In this document: one piece after another, positions 38,746-47,853 of the stretch
Layout: each line of letters opens with the position of its first letter
How positions within the stretch are numbered: the stretch's first letter is position 1
Assembly (NCBI RefSeq): GCF_000013745.1
Contig: NC_007925.1
Coordinates: forward strand, 4,836,001-4,900,000
DNA from: Rhodopseudomonas_A palustris_F
Lineage (GTDB): Bacteria > Pseudomonadota > Alphaproteobacteria > Rhizobiales > Xanthobacteraceae
Length of the DNA stretch: 64,000 nucleotides
Reading direction: 5' to 3'
Program-made: the position numbers and the translations under genes
Notes under the pieces: generated by a model
What the model was told of the DNA's origin: nothing
The model's database searches: none
The model's input: only the letters and a program-made list of their open reading frames with translations

Positions 38746-39300
38746 CTGAAATGGGCGGCGATCGCCCGCCGATGCGTGCAAAATGTCAAACAGCCACGAT
38801 CAAGAAGCTCTGGATGTGCGCTCGCGATCTCGCGGCGCGATGCGCCCGAGCTTTGCAAGAGCCCCCTCGAACCGATGAGGGGGGAGGCGCGCCGCATGGC
38901 GCGGGGGTGGAGTTTCGCGGTCTGCGGCTTGCCTCGCAAGGCCAGCCGCAAAAGACCGCGCGTCGCCTTGCGGCGCGCCGTCCTGCGGCGATTCTGGGCC
39001 CCGGGACCGTGCTTCCGGGGACAGGCGCGATGCACTCCGCACCGCCGATTCCGGCGATCTCTCGCCGTTCACCTGTCCCGCGTCCAGCCAACCAGCAAGT
39101 GGCAGAGCCTCGTAGTGGGCCCGGACGGTGGCCTGGGGCCTCCCGGGTGGTGCTTGCGAGGCACCAGCGCGGGACGCCGCGTCGACCGATCGGGAGCAAG
39201 CTCCCTTTCGGTAGCGATCCGTGGGTTGCCCCACTTCTCGCTCTGTCCCGCAATCTTGACGCCTCGCGAAAGCGCCCCTCACGGACAGGACATCTAGGAA
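38746..39300. other. GC-rich block without a recognisable gene
   Basis: About 550 bp between the tandem repeats and the REP cluster. It is open in several frames on both strands; those products are Arg/Pro/Gly/Ser-rich, do not resemble known proteins, and none has a convincing ribosome site. It contains short inverted segments such as gaccgtgcttccgg around ccccggg. Likely a dispersed repeat or structured RNA; I cannot decide. Confidence 0.5.
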
Positions 39301-39340
39301 TATAATCTTTATCGGGAAATTGTCAATGGGGTCGACGCTG

Positions 39341-39372
39341 TAGCCCGGATGAAGCGAAGCGAAATCCGGGAC
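39341..39372 (+). repeat. REP hairpin, copy 1
   Basis: CCCGGAT and ATCCGGG arms around the loop gaagcgaagcgaa. Orientation is opposite to the two copies at 39432 and 40057. Confidence 0.9.
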
Positions 39373-39431
39373 AGCATCTCCACGCCGGCGTCGCCGGCGT
39401 GATATCTTGTCGAGAGGTGAGCGCTATTTGC

Positions 39432-39462
39432 TCCCGGATTTCGCTTCGCTTCATCCGGGCTA
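39432..39462 (-). repeat. REP hairpin, copy 2 (inverted)
   Basis: Reverse complement of copy 1, about 60 bp away, forming a BIME-like pair with a GC-rich palindrome (cgccggcgtcgccggcg) between them. Confidence 0.9.
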
Positions 39463-39519
39463 CAGAGATAGGCTGCTGATCACAATCAGTCATGGATCGC
39501 TGGCGACAGGCTTTCCGCG

Positions 39520-40056
39520 ATGGTCCTCTATCGGCGTAATTTCCTTCCCGGCGGGACGTTCTTTTTCACGGTGACGTTGGCCGACCGTCGCTCGTCCGCA
39601 CTCGTCACCCATATCGACCTGCTACGCGACGCCTTTCGTAAAGCGAAGCATCAAAAGCCCTTTGCCATCGACGCTATCGTGATCCTTCCTGATCACTTGC
39701 ACGCCATCTTCACGCTACCAGCGGACGATTCCGATTTTCCCGGACGTTGGAAGGCGGTGAAGGCCGCCTTCACGCGCGGCGTGGTCGCCACCGGAGCGTC
39801 GATCCCCCGCGATCACCGTGGCGAATATGCGCTGTGGCAGCGACGGTACTGGGAGCACACGATCCGCGACGATCGCGACTTCGAACGCTGCGCCGACTAC
39901 ATTCACATCAACCCAGTCAAACACGGGTTGGTCGCGGCTCCGAACGCCTGGCCATATTCCTCTCTGCACCGATACATCCGCGCCGGTATCCTAGATTGCG
40001 ATTGGGGCGGCGACGGCAAGACCGACATTGAAGGCTTCGGCGAACCGAACGACTGA
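39520..40056 (+). CDS. REP-associated tyrosine transposase (RAYT)
   Basis: 178 residues of the Y1 (IS200-like) transposase superfamily. The HUH motif is H59-L-H61 in ILPDHLHAIF, and the catalytic Tyr is Y127 in CADYIHINPVKHGLV, preceded by WQRRYWEHTIRDDRDFERC. The N-terminal YRRNFLPGGTFFFTVTLADRR is the usual RAYT lead. Such proteins nick single-stranded DNA at REP hairpins and are thought to spread them. REP copies flank the gene at 39341, 39432 and directly after the stop codon at 40057. The frame looks intact; codon use is near that of the neighbours. Confidence 0.95.
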   Translation: MVLYRRNFLPGGTFFFTVTLADRRSSALVTHIDLLRDAFRKAKHQKPFAIDAIVILPDHLHAIFTLPADDSDFPGRWKAVKAAFTRGVVATGASIPRDHRGEYALWQRRYWEHTIRDDRDFERCADYIHINPVKHGLVAAPNAWPYSSLHRYIRAGILDCDWGGDGKTDIEGFGEPND

Positions 40057-40088
40057 TCCCGGATTTCGCTTCGCTTCATCCGGGCTAC
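40057..40088 (-). repeat. REP hairpin, copy 3
   Basis: Starts at the base after the RAYT stop codon; same sequence and orientation as copy 2. It may also terminate the RAYT transcript. Confidence 0.9.
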
Positions 40089-40319
40089 AGATGATCGCCT
40101 CGTAAAATCACGAAATCCCCTGTTTTTTCCGCGATATGCCGCAAAATCACCTCTGGAAAAGCCGGGTTCCGCGGTTGCCCTGCCGGTTTCGGCTCGCCAT
40201 TGTCGGCCGCTTGAGAGCCGCGGATTGCGAGTCGGTGGCGGCACGGCGGTACCCTTCTATGGTATTGTTCGGCCACAGGGATTCGCGGCAGCCGCTTTCG
40301 TCAACAGAGCAACGTGTCC

Positions 40320-43300
40320 ATGAAACTCACGCGCCTTCGCCTTCACGGTTTCAAGTCGTTCGTCGAGCCCACCGATTTCCTGATCGAGCCGGGGTTGACC
40401 GGCGTGGTCGGGCCGAACGGCTGCGGCAAATCGAACTTGGTCGAAGCGCTGCGTTGGGCGATGGGCGAGACGTCGCATAAGTCGCTGCGCGCGGCCGACA
40501 TGGACGCGGTGATCTTTGCAGGCTCCGGCAACCGGCCGTCGCGCAACCACGCCGAAGTGGTGATGACGATCGACAACACCGACCGCACTGCGCCTGCGGC
40601 GATGAACGATCAGGAAATCCTCGAAGTATCGCGCCGCATCGAGCGCGAGGCCGGCTCGGTGTATCGCATCAACGGCCGCGATGTCCGCGCCCGCGACGTG
40701 CAGATCCTGTTCGCCGACGCCGCCACCGGCGCGCGCTCGCCGGCCTTGGTGCACCAAGGCAAGATCGGCGAAATCATCCAGGCTAAGCCGGAGCAGCGCC
40801 GGCGCGTGCTGGAAGACGCCGCCGGCGTCGCCGGGCTGCACGCCCGCCGCCACGAGGCCGAATTGCGGCTGAAGGCGGCGGAAACCAACCTCACCCGCGT
40901 CGAGGACGTGATCGGGCAATTGTCCTCGCAGGTCGAAGGCCTGAAGAAGCAGGCGCGGCAGGCGATCCGCTTCAAGGACGTCGCGGCGAAAGTCCGCAAG
41001 GCCGAGGCCACGCTGTTTCACCTGCGCTGGCTCGACGCCCACACCGAAGTGGCGGCCGCGGCGCAGACCCACGATCTCAATGTGCGCGAGCACGCCGAGC
41101 GCACCCGCGAGCAGGCCGAAGCCGCCCGCATCCAGGCGATCCGCGCTTCCGAATTGCCGGCGCTGCGCGATGCCGAAGCACGCGCCGCCGCCGGGCTGCA
41201 GCGGCTCACCAATGCCCGCGAACAGCTCGACCGCGAAGAGGTCCGCGCCAAGGAGCGCGCCGCCGAACTCGATCGCCGGCTGTCGCAGTTCTCCTCCGAC
41301 GTCGCCCGCGAGCAGCAGCAGGCCTCCGACGCCGTGGTGGCGCTGGAGCGGCTCGCTACCGAAGACGTCGAGCTGAAGGACGAGATCAAGTCGCGGGTCG
41401 AACAGCGCAGCGGCGTCGACGAGCGCGTCGCCGAGGCCGAAGCCACGCTGGCCGCGGCCGAGCGGGTATTCGCCGAACTCACCACCGCGCTGGCCGATCT
41501 CACCGCGCGGCGCCGGCAGTTCGAATCCGGCGTGCGCACCCATCGCGAGCGCCTCGCCCGGCTCGACAATGAAATCGGCAATGTCGAGGCCGAGATTTCC
41601 AAGCTGACGCAGTTGACCGGCAGCCTCGGCGATCTGGAAGCGCTGCAGGGCGCGGTCGAAGCGACGCTGGACGCGCTGGCGGAGTCCGAAGCGCTGGCGC
41701 AGGCCTCGGAATCCGGCCATGTCGCCGCCCGGCAGGCGCTGGAGGCTTCGCGCGGCCCGCTCAGTGAGGCCGAGAAGAAAGTGCAGCGGCTGGAGACCGA
41801 AGCCCGCACCATTTCCAAGATCCTCAACGGCGAATCCAAGAATCTGTGGCCGCCGATCATCGACGGCGTCCACGTCGCCAAGGGCTATGAGAAGGCGCTG
41901 GGCGCCGTGCTCGGCGACGATCTCGATGCCCCGGTGGATGCCTCGGCGCCGATGCGCTGGAGCGATATCGGCGTGCAGGACGGCGATCCGGAATTGCCGG
42001 AAGGCGTCGAATCGCTGGCCGCCTTGGTCACCGCGCCGCCCGAACTGGCGCGCCGGCTGAAGCAGATCGGCGTGGTTTCCAAAGAGCGCGGCGCCGAATT
42101 GGTGGCGCAGCTGAAGACCGGGCAGCGGCTGGTGTCGCGCGACGGCGACGTCTGGCGCTGGGACGGCTTCGTCGCCGCAGCCCATGCGCCGACCGGCGCG
42201 GCGCGGCGGCTCGCGGAGCGCGCGCGGCTGACCGAAATCGAAGCCGATCTCGAGCAGGCGCGCATTGAAGCCGCCGCCAAGCGCGAGGCGCTGGAGATCG
42301 CCGAAGCGGCGCTGAAGGCCGCAGCCGCGATGGAGAGCGAATCGCGCGAGACGCTGCGCGCCACCCGGCGCGAGGTCGACGGCGCGCGCGAGCGCCACGC
42401 CGCCACCGAACGCGAGATCAACCGCCACGCCGCGCGGCGCTCGGCCTTGACCGAAGCGCAGTCGCGGCTTGCCGCCGACCGCGCCGAGGCCGAAGCCGCG
42501 ATGTACACCGCGGAGGAAACGCTCGCCGAACTGCCGCCGACCAGCGACACCGAGCAGCAGCTCGCCGCGGTGCGCAGCGAGATCGAAGGCCACCGCCGCT
42601 TGGCCGCGCAGGTCCGCGCCGAAGCGAGTGCGTTGGCGCGCGAAGCCGAACTCGCCGACAAGCGGCTGCAGGCGATCGTCGCCGAGCGCGCCGAATGGCA
42701 GCGCCGCAGCGAGGGCGCCGCCTCGCAAATCGCCACCATCGAATCCCGGCTCACCGAACTCACCGAAGAGCGCGCCGAGCTCGACAACGCCCCGGCGGCG
42801 TTCGCGCAGCAGCGCAGCGCGCTGATCAGCGAAATCCAATTCGCCGAAACCGACCGCCGCGTCGCCGCCGACGCGCTGGCCACCGCCGAAACCGCGATGG
42901 CCGAGACCGACCGCGACGCGAAGTCGTCGCTGGAAGCGCTGTCCAGCGCCCGCGAAGCGGTGGCGCGCGCCGAGGAGCGGATGGAGGGCGCGCGGCGACG
43001 GCTCGACGACATCGAGCGCGAGATCCGCGACATGCTTGAAGTCGAGCCGCACGCGGTCGGCGGGCTCGCCGAGATCACCCCGGACACCCAGCTTCCGCCA
43101 CAGCACGAGGTCGAGGCCGAACTCGACAAGCTGCGCCGCGACCGCGAACGGCTCGGCGCGGTCAATCTGCGCGCCGACGAGGAATTGCGCGAGGTCGAGA
43201 CCCAGCACGGCTCGCTCGCCACCGAGCGCGACGACTTGGTCGAAGCGATCAAAAAGCTGCGCACCGGCATCCAGAGCCTCAACAAGGAAGCCCGCGAGCG

Positions 43301-43784
43301 GCTGCTGACCTCGTTCGAGACCGTCAACAGCCATTTCAAGCGATTGTTCGTGGTGCTGTTCGGCGGCGGCGAGGCCGAATTGAAGCTGGTCGAGAGCGAC
43401 GATCCGCTGGAAGCCGGGCTCGAGATCGTCGCCAAGCCGCCCGGCAAGAAGCCGCAGACGCTGTCGCTGTTGTCCGGCGGCGAACAGGCCTTGACCGCGC
43501 TGTCGCTGATCTTCGCGGTGTTCCTCACCAACCCGTCGCCGATCTGCGTGCTCGACGAAGTCGACGCGCCGCTCGACGACCACAACGTCGAACGGTTCTG
43601 CGACCTGTTGAACGAGATGACCTCGACCACCGAGACCCGCTTCATCGTCATCACCCATAACCCGATCACCATGGCGCGGATGAACCGGCTGTTCGGCGTC
43701 ACCATGGCGGAGCGCGGCGTCTCGCAGCTGGTCTCGGTCGGGCTCGAGGCCGCGGTGAAAATCCTCGATCAGAACGTGGCGTGA
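40320..43784 (+). CDS. smc: Chromosome segregation protein SMC
   Basis: 1154-residue condensin ATPase. Head N-half: MKLTRLRLHGFKSF with Walker A GPNGCGKSN near residue 37. Two long coiled coils flank a hinge (about residues 515-635, with VLGDDLDAP and PPELARRLK...). Head C-half near the end: signature LSGGEQALTALSLIFAVF and Walker B PICVLDEVDAPLDDHNVERFC. It works with ScpA and ScpB (not in the window) to extrude DNA loops and organise replicated chromosomes. The ATG at 40320 gives the standard N-terminus. In relatives it follows dsbA closely; here 2.2 kb of repeats and RAYT intervene. Confidence 0.97.
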   Translation: MKLTRLRLHGFKSFVEPTDFLIEPGLTGVVGPNGCGKSNLVEALRWAMGETSHKSLRAADMDAVIFAGSGNRPSRNHAEVVMTIDNTDRTAPAAMNDQEILEVSRRIEREAGSVYRINGRDVRARDVQILFADAATGARSPALVHQGKIGEIIQAKPEQRRRVLEDAAGVAGLHARRHEAELRLKAAETNLTRVEDVIGQLSSQVEGLKKQARQAIRFKDVAAKVRKAEATLFHLRWLDAHTEVAAAAQTHDLNVREHAERTREQAEAARIQAIRASELPALRDAEARAAAGLQRLTNAREQLDREEVRAKERAAELDRRLSQFSSDVAREQQQASDAVVALERLATEDVELKDEIKSRVEQRSGVDERVAEAEATLAAAERVFAELTTALADLTARRRQFESGVRTHRERLARLDNEIGNVEAEISKLTQLTGSLGDLEALQGAVEATLDALAESEALAQASESGHVAARQALEASRGPLSEAEKKVQRLETEARTISKILNGESKNLWPPIIDGVHVAKGYEKALGAVLGDDLDAPVDASAPMRWSDIGVQDGDPELPEGVESLAALVTAPPELARRLKQIGVVSKERGAELVAQLKTGQRLVSRDGDVWRWDGFVAAAHAPTGAARRLAERARLTEIEADLEQARIEAAAKREALEIAEAALKAAAAMESESRETLRATRREVDGARERHAATEREINRHAARRSALTEAQSRLAADRAEAEAAMYTAEETLAELPPTSDTEQQLAAVRSEIEGHRRLAAQVRAEASALAREAELADKRLQAIVAERAEWQRRSEGAASQIATIESRLTELTEERAELDNAPAAFAQQRSALISEIQFAETDRRVAADALATAETAMAETDRDAKSSLEALSSAREAVARAEERMEGARRRLDDIEREIRDMLEVEPHAVGGLAEITPDTQLPPQHEVEAELDKLRRDRERLGAVNLRADEELREVETQHGSLATERDDLVEAIKKLRTGIQSLNKEARERLLTSFETVNSHFKRLFVVLFGGGEAELKLVESDDPLEAGLEIVAKPPGKKPQTLSLLSGGEQALTALSLIFAVFLTNPSPICVLDEVDAPLDDHNVERFCDLLNEMTSTTETRFIVITHNPITMARMNRLFGVTMAERGVSQLVSVGLEAAVKILDQNVA

Positions 43785-43821
43785 AGCTTGCGCTCCCCCT
43801 CCAGCGGAGGGTGAACAGCCG

Positions 43822-44787
43822 ATGACCTCCGCCGCGCTGCCCGCCGAACTCGCCGCTGCGCTGACGCGCAAATCCCACGGCCTGTCGCTCAACGAGGCCG
43901 CCACCCGCGCTGCGGCGATGTCGCAGACCTATCGCGCAGGCGGCGGCTCGCTGGCGATCAGGAGCGAGGCCGACGCCCTGGCTTATGCGCTGGCGCGGAT
44001 GCCGGCGACCTATGCGGCGGTCACCGCCTGCCTCGATGCCTTGAGCGCGCAGCGGCCGGACTTCGCGCCGCGCAGTCTGCTGGATTGCGGCGCCGGCCCC
44101 GGCACCGCCACTTGGGCGGCGGCGGAAGGCTTCGCCTCGCTGCAAACCTTCGCGCTGTTCGACGCCAATGCCGCATTGCGCGCGCTGGCAGGCGACCTGA
44201 TGCAAGGCAGCCAGCGTCTGGCCGCGACCTGCTACACCCAGGGCGACGCGGCGACGCTGCTGGCCCAGGCGGAACCGGCGGATTTGCTGATCGCCAGCTA
44301 CATGGTCAACGAGTTGAGCGAGACGCAGCGCAACGTCTTTGCCGATCTGGCGTGGGCCAAGACCACCGACACGCTCGTGATCGTCGAGCCCGGCACGCCG
44401 GCGGGCTATGCGCGCATCCTTTCGCTGCGGGCGCGGCTGATCGCGCAGGGCGCGCAGGTCGCAGCGCCCTGCCCGCACGACGGTGCGTGTCCACTGGTCG
44501 CACCCGACTGGTGCCACTTCACCCAGCGGCTGCCGCGCTCGCGCGCGCATCAGCATCTCAAGGGCGCGGAACTCGCCTATGAGGACGAAAAATTCAGCTA
44601 CGTCGCGTTGACCCGCGCGCCGCTTTTGCCGCGCCCGGCGCGGCTGCTGGCGCAGCCGCTCGCCACCAAGATCGCCGTCACCGCCAAGCTGTGCACCGCG
44701 AACGGCCTCGACATCGCCACGGCGCCACGGCGCCACAAAGCGGACTACGCGCGGTTCAGGAAACTCGACTGGGGCGACACGGTCTGA
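43822..44787 (+). CDS. Rsm22-like methyltransferase family protein
   Basis: 321 residues. SLLDCGAGPGTATWAAA is the SAM-binding motif; a Cys cluster follows in APCPHDGACPLVAPDWCHF, the proposed Fe-S ligands in mitochondrial Rsm22/METTL17 homologues. N-terminal GLSLNEAATRAAAMSQTYRAGG and C-terminal YARFRKLDWGDTV are also typical. In mitochondria the family supports assembly of the small ribosomal subunit; the bacterial role is unproven. It lies 37 bp after smc on the same strand, so is likely cotranscribed. Confidence 0.85.
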   Translation: MTSAALPAELAAALTRKSHGLSLNEAATRAAAMSQTYRAGGGSLAIRSEADALAYALARMPATYAAVTACLDALSAQRPDFAPRSLLDCGAGPGTATWAAAEGFASLQTFALFDANAALRALAGDLMQGSQRLAATCYTQGDAATLLAQAEPADLLIASYMVNELSETQRNVFADLAWAKTTDTLVIVEPGTPAGYARILSLRARLIAQGAQVAAPCPHDGACPLVAPDWCHFTQRLPRSRAHQHLKGAELAYEDEKFSYVALTRAPLLPRPARLLAQPLATKIAVTAKLCTANGLDIATAPRRHKADYARFRKLDWGDTV

Positions 44788-44940
44788 TCGAAAGCCTCGA
44801 CTCTGCGAGCCATTCCTGATTTGAACGGTTCGCGACCGAGCACCGACTCATGCAGGCCGCAGCTTTCGCGGCCCCTGCCCCGCGACGGCGATTTGGACTC
44901 ATCTCGGCGCAGGTTTGGTCTCATTCAGGAGCTGTCATCC

Positions 44941-45495
44941 ATGACCTGGATCGTTCTCGGCTTCCTCGGCATTGTCTTTCTGTTCGCGCTCGGCGCCTAT
45001 AACCGGGTGGTGGCGCTGAGCCAGCGGATCGGCCAGGCGTTCGCCGACATCGACGTGCAATTGAAGCAGCGCCACGACCTGATCCCGAATCTGATCGAGA
45101 CGGTGAAGGGCTACGCCGCGCATGAGCGCGGCACGCTCGAAGCCGTGGTGACGGCACGCAACGCCGCACTGTCGGCGCATAGCCCGGGCCAGATCGCCGC
45201 CACCGAGACTACGCTGTCCGGCGCGCTCGGCCGGCTGATCGCGCTGGCAGAGGCCTATCCCGACCTCAAGGCCAACGCCAACTTCCAGCAATTGCAGTCG
45301 GAATTGTCCGACATCGAGAACAAGATCGCCGCCAGCCGGCGCTTCTTCAACAACGCGGTGCAGGAATACAATACGGGGATCCAGCAGATGCCGATGGCGC
45401 TGGTGGCCGGCGCGCTGGGCTTCACCCCGAAGGAGTTCTTCGACCTCGGCGCCAGCCGCGCCGAGGTCGAACAAGTGCCGCAGGTCAAGTTCTGA
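44941..45495 (+). CDS. lemA: LemA family protein
   Basis: 184 residues. One N-terminal transmembrane helix (MTWIVLGFLGIVFLFALGAYN), then the family core RVVALSQRIGQAFADIDVQLKQRHDLIPNLIETVKGYAAHE, a four-helix bundle, and FFNNAVQEYNTGIQQ near the C-terminus. Members sit in the inner membrane with the bundle outside; function is poorly known. It is typically paired with a zinc peptidase or TPM protein, as here with the M48 gene downstream. Confidence 0.93.
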   Translation: MTWIVLGFLGIVFLFALGAYNRVVALSQRIGQAFADIDVQLKQRHDLIPNLIETVKGYAAHERGTLEAVVTARNAALSAHSPGQIAATETTLSGALGRLIALAEAYPDLKANANFQQLQSELSDIENKIAASRRFFNNAVQEYNTGIQQMPMALVAGALGFTPKEFFDLGASRAEVEQVPQVKF

Positions 45496-45510
45496 ACTCA
45501 TTCTAGAGCC

Positions 45511-45652
45511 GTCATTCCGGGGCGCGAAGCAGCGAAGCCGCGAGCGAACCCGGAATCTCGCATCAAGCGAGGTTGCAGCAAGCGAGGTGGCAGCCTCCGC
45601 CAGGCGCTGCAAGATTCCGGGTTCGCTCGCACTGCTCGCGCCCCGGAATGAC
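45511..45652. repeat. Dispersed palindromic repeat, family A, between lemA and the M48 peptidase gene
   Basis: gtcattccggggcgcgaagc to gccccggaatgac, longer than the other copies because of an extra 30-bp centre. Inserted between two genes usually adjacent. Confidence 0.85.
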
Positions 45653-45700
45653 GACGGTGGGGGCCGTCGAAAAATGCCTCGCCCCCAGGAGTTGCGCGCG

Positions 45701-46810
45701 ATGGCCGCCTACGGTCTCTACACCCACATCGCCGCGAACAGATCTCGGTCGGTGCTGCTGCTCGCGGGCCTATTTTTGCTGATCTATGTGCTGGTGTTCG
45801 CCGCCGCGCTGGTCGGCGAGGCGATCGGCGACAGCGGCTACCCGATGCAATATTATCTGGCGGCGGCGACCCGCGATCTGATCCAGGCGCTGCCGTTCGC
45901 CACGCTCGGCGCGGCGCTGTGGATCGCCATCGCGTATTTCTTCCACCAGAACATGATCGACGCGCTGACCGGTGGCCGCAGCGTGACCCGGCAGCAGCAG
46001 CCCAAACTGTACAATCTGTTGGAGAACCTGTGCATCTCGCGCGGCCTCCCGATGCCGCAGCTGAAGGTGATGGAGAGCCCGGCGCTGAACGCCTTCGCCA
46101 CCGGGTTGAACCGGCGGCAATACGCCGTGACCGTCACCACCGGCCTGCTTGAGGCGCTCGACGACCGCGAGATCGCGGCGGTGCTCGGCCACGAGCTCAC
46201 CCATATCCGCAACGGCGACGTGCAGATGATGGTGATCGCGGTGATCATCGCGGGCGTCATCGGCTTCTTCGCAGAGTTGGTGGTCCGGCTGTTCTTCAAC
46301 GCCGGCTGGCGTTTCGGCGGCGGCCGCTCGTCGTCGAACAACGACAAGCGGTCGGGCGGCGGCGCGCTGGTGGCGATCATCCTGGCGGTCGCGCTGATCG
46401 CGGCGGCCTGGGCGTTGTCGCAGCTGGTGCGGCTGGCGCTGTCGCGGGCGCGGGAGTTTCTCGCCGACGCCGGATCGGTGGAATTGACCAAGGACCCCGA
46501 CGCGATGATCATGGCGTTGCGCAAGATCGAGAGCCGCGGCGAGCTGGTCGGGGCCACCTCCGCGGTGATGGAGATGTGTGTCGACAATCCGCGCTCCGGC
46601 TTCGCCGACCTGTTCGCGACCCATCCCTCGGTGCAGGCGCGCATCGACGCGCTGGTGAGCTATGCCGGCGGCCACGATCCGGGACCGCTGGCGCTGCCGC
46701 CGGAGGCCTCGGCCGCCGAGGCGCCGCCAACCGAGGCGGCGGATCGGGCGTTGCCGCCAGCGGGGCCATGGCGCGAGCCCGCCCCGCCCGGGCCGTGGGG
46801 ACCGCGTTGA
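45701..46810 (+). CDS. M48 family membrane zinc metallopeptidase (HtpX-like)
   Basis: 369 residues from the ATG at 45701, which has AGGAG eight bases upstream; an in-frame ATG at 45674 is the alternative. Two N-terminal transmembrane helices (LLLAGLFLLIYVLVFAAALVG; TLGAALWIAIAYFF), the zinc motif H164-ELTH-168, a second pair of helices in the middle (MVIAVIIAGVIGFFAELVV; ALVAIILAVALIAAAWAL), the third ligand in REFLADAGSVEL, and a C-terminal Pro/Ala-rich tail. HtpX-type enzymes degrade damaged membrane proteins. With lemA it forms the common lemA-M48 pair. Confidence 0.92.
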   Translation: MAAYGLYTHIAANRSRSVLLLAGLFLLIYVLVFAAALVGEAIGDSGYPMQYYLAAATRDLIQALPFATLGAALWIAIAYFFHQNMIDALTGGRSVTRQQQPKLYNLLENLCISRGLPMPQLKVMESPALNAFATGLNRRQYAVTVTTGLLEALDDREIAAVLGHELTHIRNGDVQMMVIAVIIAGVIGFFAELVVRLFFNAGWRFGGGRSSSNNDKRSGGGALVAIILAVALIAAAWALSQLVRLALSRAREFLADAGSVELTKDPDAMIMALRKIESRGELVGATSAVMEMCVDNPRSGFADLFATHPSVQARIDALVSYAGGHDPGPLALPPEASAAEAPPTEAADRALPPAGPWREPAPPGPWGPR

Positions 46811-47008
46811 CCCCGGTCCGGCCCGATGCGCGGTGCCGCGCCGGCACGCAGCACCAGGAATTTGTGAGCTATTCGGTGGGCGGCAACCTCGCCGATTGAA
46901 ATATCCCTTGTTTCTGCCATGTTCTCGACCAAAGCAGAAGGGGCGGTCCGCGCGCGTGAGTCTCGCTCACGCGCTGGCGGCAACACACCGGCCCCAAGAA
47001 GGATTCTC

Positions 47009-47797
47009 ATGGCGAAGCCAGCAGTGATTGTTGTGGGTGCCGACAAAGGCGGCGTCGGAAAAACCACGGTCTCGCGCACCTTGCTCGACTATTTCAGCGC
47101 CAACAACGTGCCGACCCGGGCGTTCGACACCGAATCGCCGCGCGGCACCCTGAAGCGCTTCCATCCCGACATCACCGAGATCGTCGACATGACGACGACC
47201 GCGGACCAGATGAAGATCTTCGACACGCTGAATTCGGCGTCGCCGTCGGTGACGGTGATCGACGTCCGCGCCGGACTGATGTCCAACGCGCTGGCGAATC
47301 TGCGCGACATCGGCTTTCTCGACGCCGCGAAATCCGGCCAGATCACCTTCGCGGTGTTCCATATACTGGGACCCTCGATCGCATCCTTGGACGAGATCGC
47401 CGAGACCGCGGGCTTCATGCAGGGCGCCAAATACTTCCTGGTGAAGAACTTCATCAACAACACCAGCTTCTTCGAGTGGGACCAGGCGACCTACAATTCG
47501 TACTTCCACCGCATCAAGGACGCCACCGAGCTGGTGATCCCGAAGCTCAACGAGATGGCCTACGAGCAGGTCGAGGTCTCGTCGGTGCCGTTCCTGAAAT
47601 TCGTCGCCAACAAGGGCACCCAGGACGAGCCGGCGAATTACTCCTTCGTGTTGCGCGGCTATGTCCGGCACTGGCTCGCCAACGTCTGGAGCGAGTTCGA
47701 CCGCATCAAATTGACCGACATTGTCGGCAAGGAAAAGCCGACCGGCCGGCCGCCGAGCAACGCCGTGGCGGGCGGCGTCCACGACGGTGAGAAATAG
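47009..47797 (+). CDS. ParA/MinD-like P-loop ATPase
   Basis: 262 residues from MAKPAVIVVGADKGGVGKTT; KGGVGKTT is the deviant Walker A with the signature Lys. Switch-like segments TRAFDTESP and VTVIDVRAG follow. The middle (FVLKNF... after GAKYFLVKNFINN) and the C-terminus differ from chromosomal ParA/MinD and MipZ, so the cargo is unknown. No ParB is adjacent. A second P-loop protein follows 56 bp downstream and the two probably form a pair. Confidence 0.85.
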   Translation: MAKPAVIVVGADKGGVGKTTVSRTLLDYFSANNVPTRAFDTESPRGTLKRFHPDITEIVDMTTTADQMKIFDTLNSASPSVTVIDVRAGLMSNALANLRDIGFLDAAKSGQITFAVFHILGPSIASLDEIAETAGFMQGAKYFLVKNFINNTSFFEWDQATYNSYFHRIKDATELVIPKLNEMAYEQVEVSSVPFLKFVANKGTQDEPANYSFVLRGYVRHWLANVWSEFDRIKLTDIVGKEKPTGRPPSNAVAGGVHDGEK

Positions 47798-47853
47798 TTG
47801 CAAAGCGCCGGAATTTGGTTGAATCAGGCGATCACCTCGCCTGATATCGCCCC

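Noticed and set aside
38632..39297. Long frame through the third repeat and the GC-rich block
   Set aside because: Starts within a repeat, product is Arg/Pro-rich low complexity, other frames are equally open; treated as non-coding.
40257..43904. 1215-codon frame antisense to smc
   Set aside because: Antisense reading of SMC coiled coils in high-GC DNA; no domain and no start signal.
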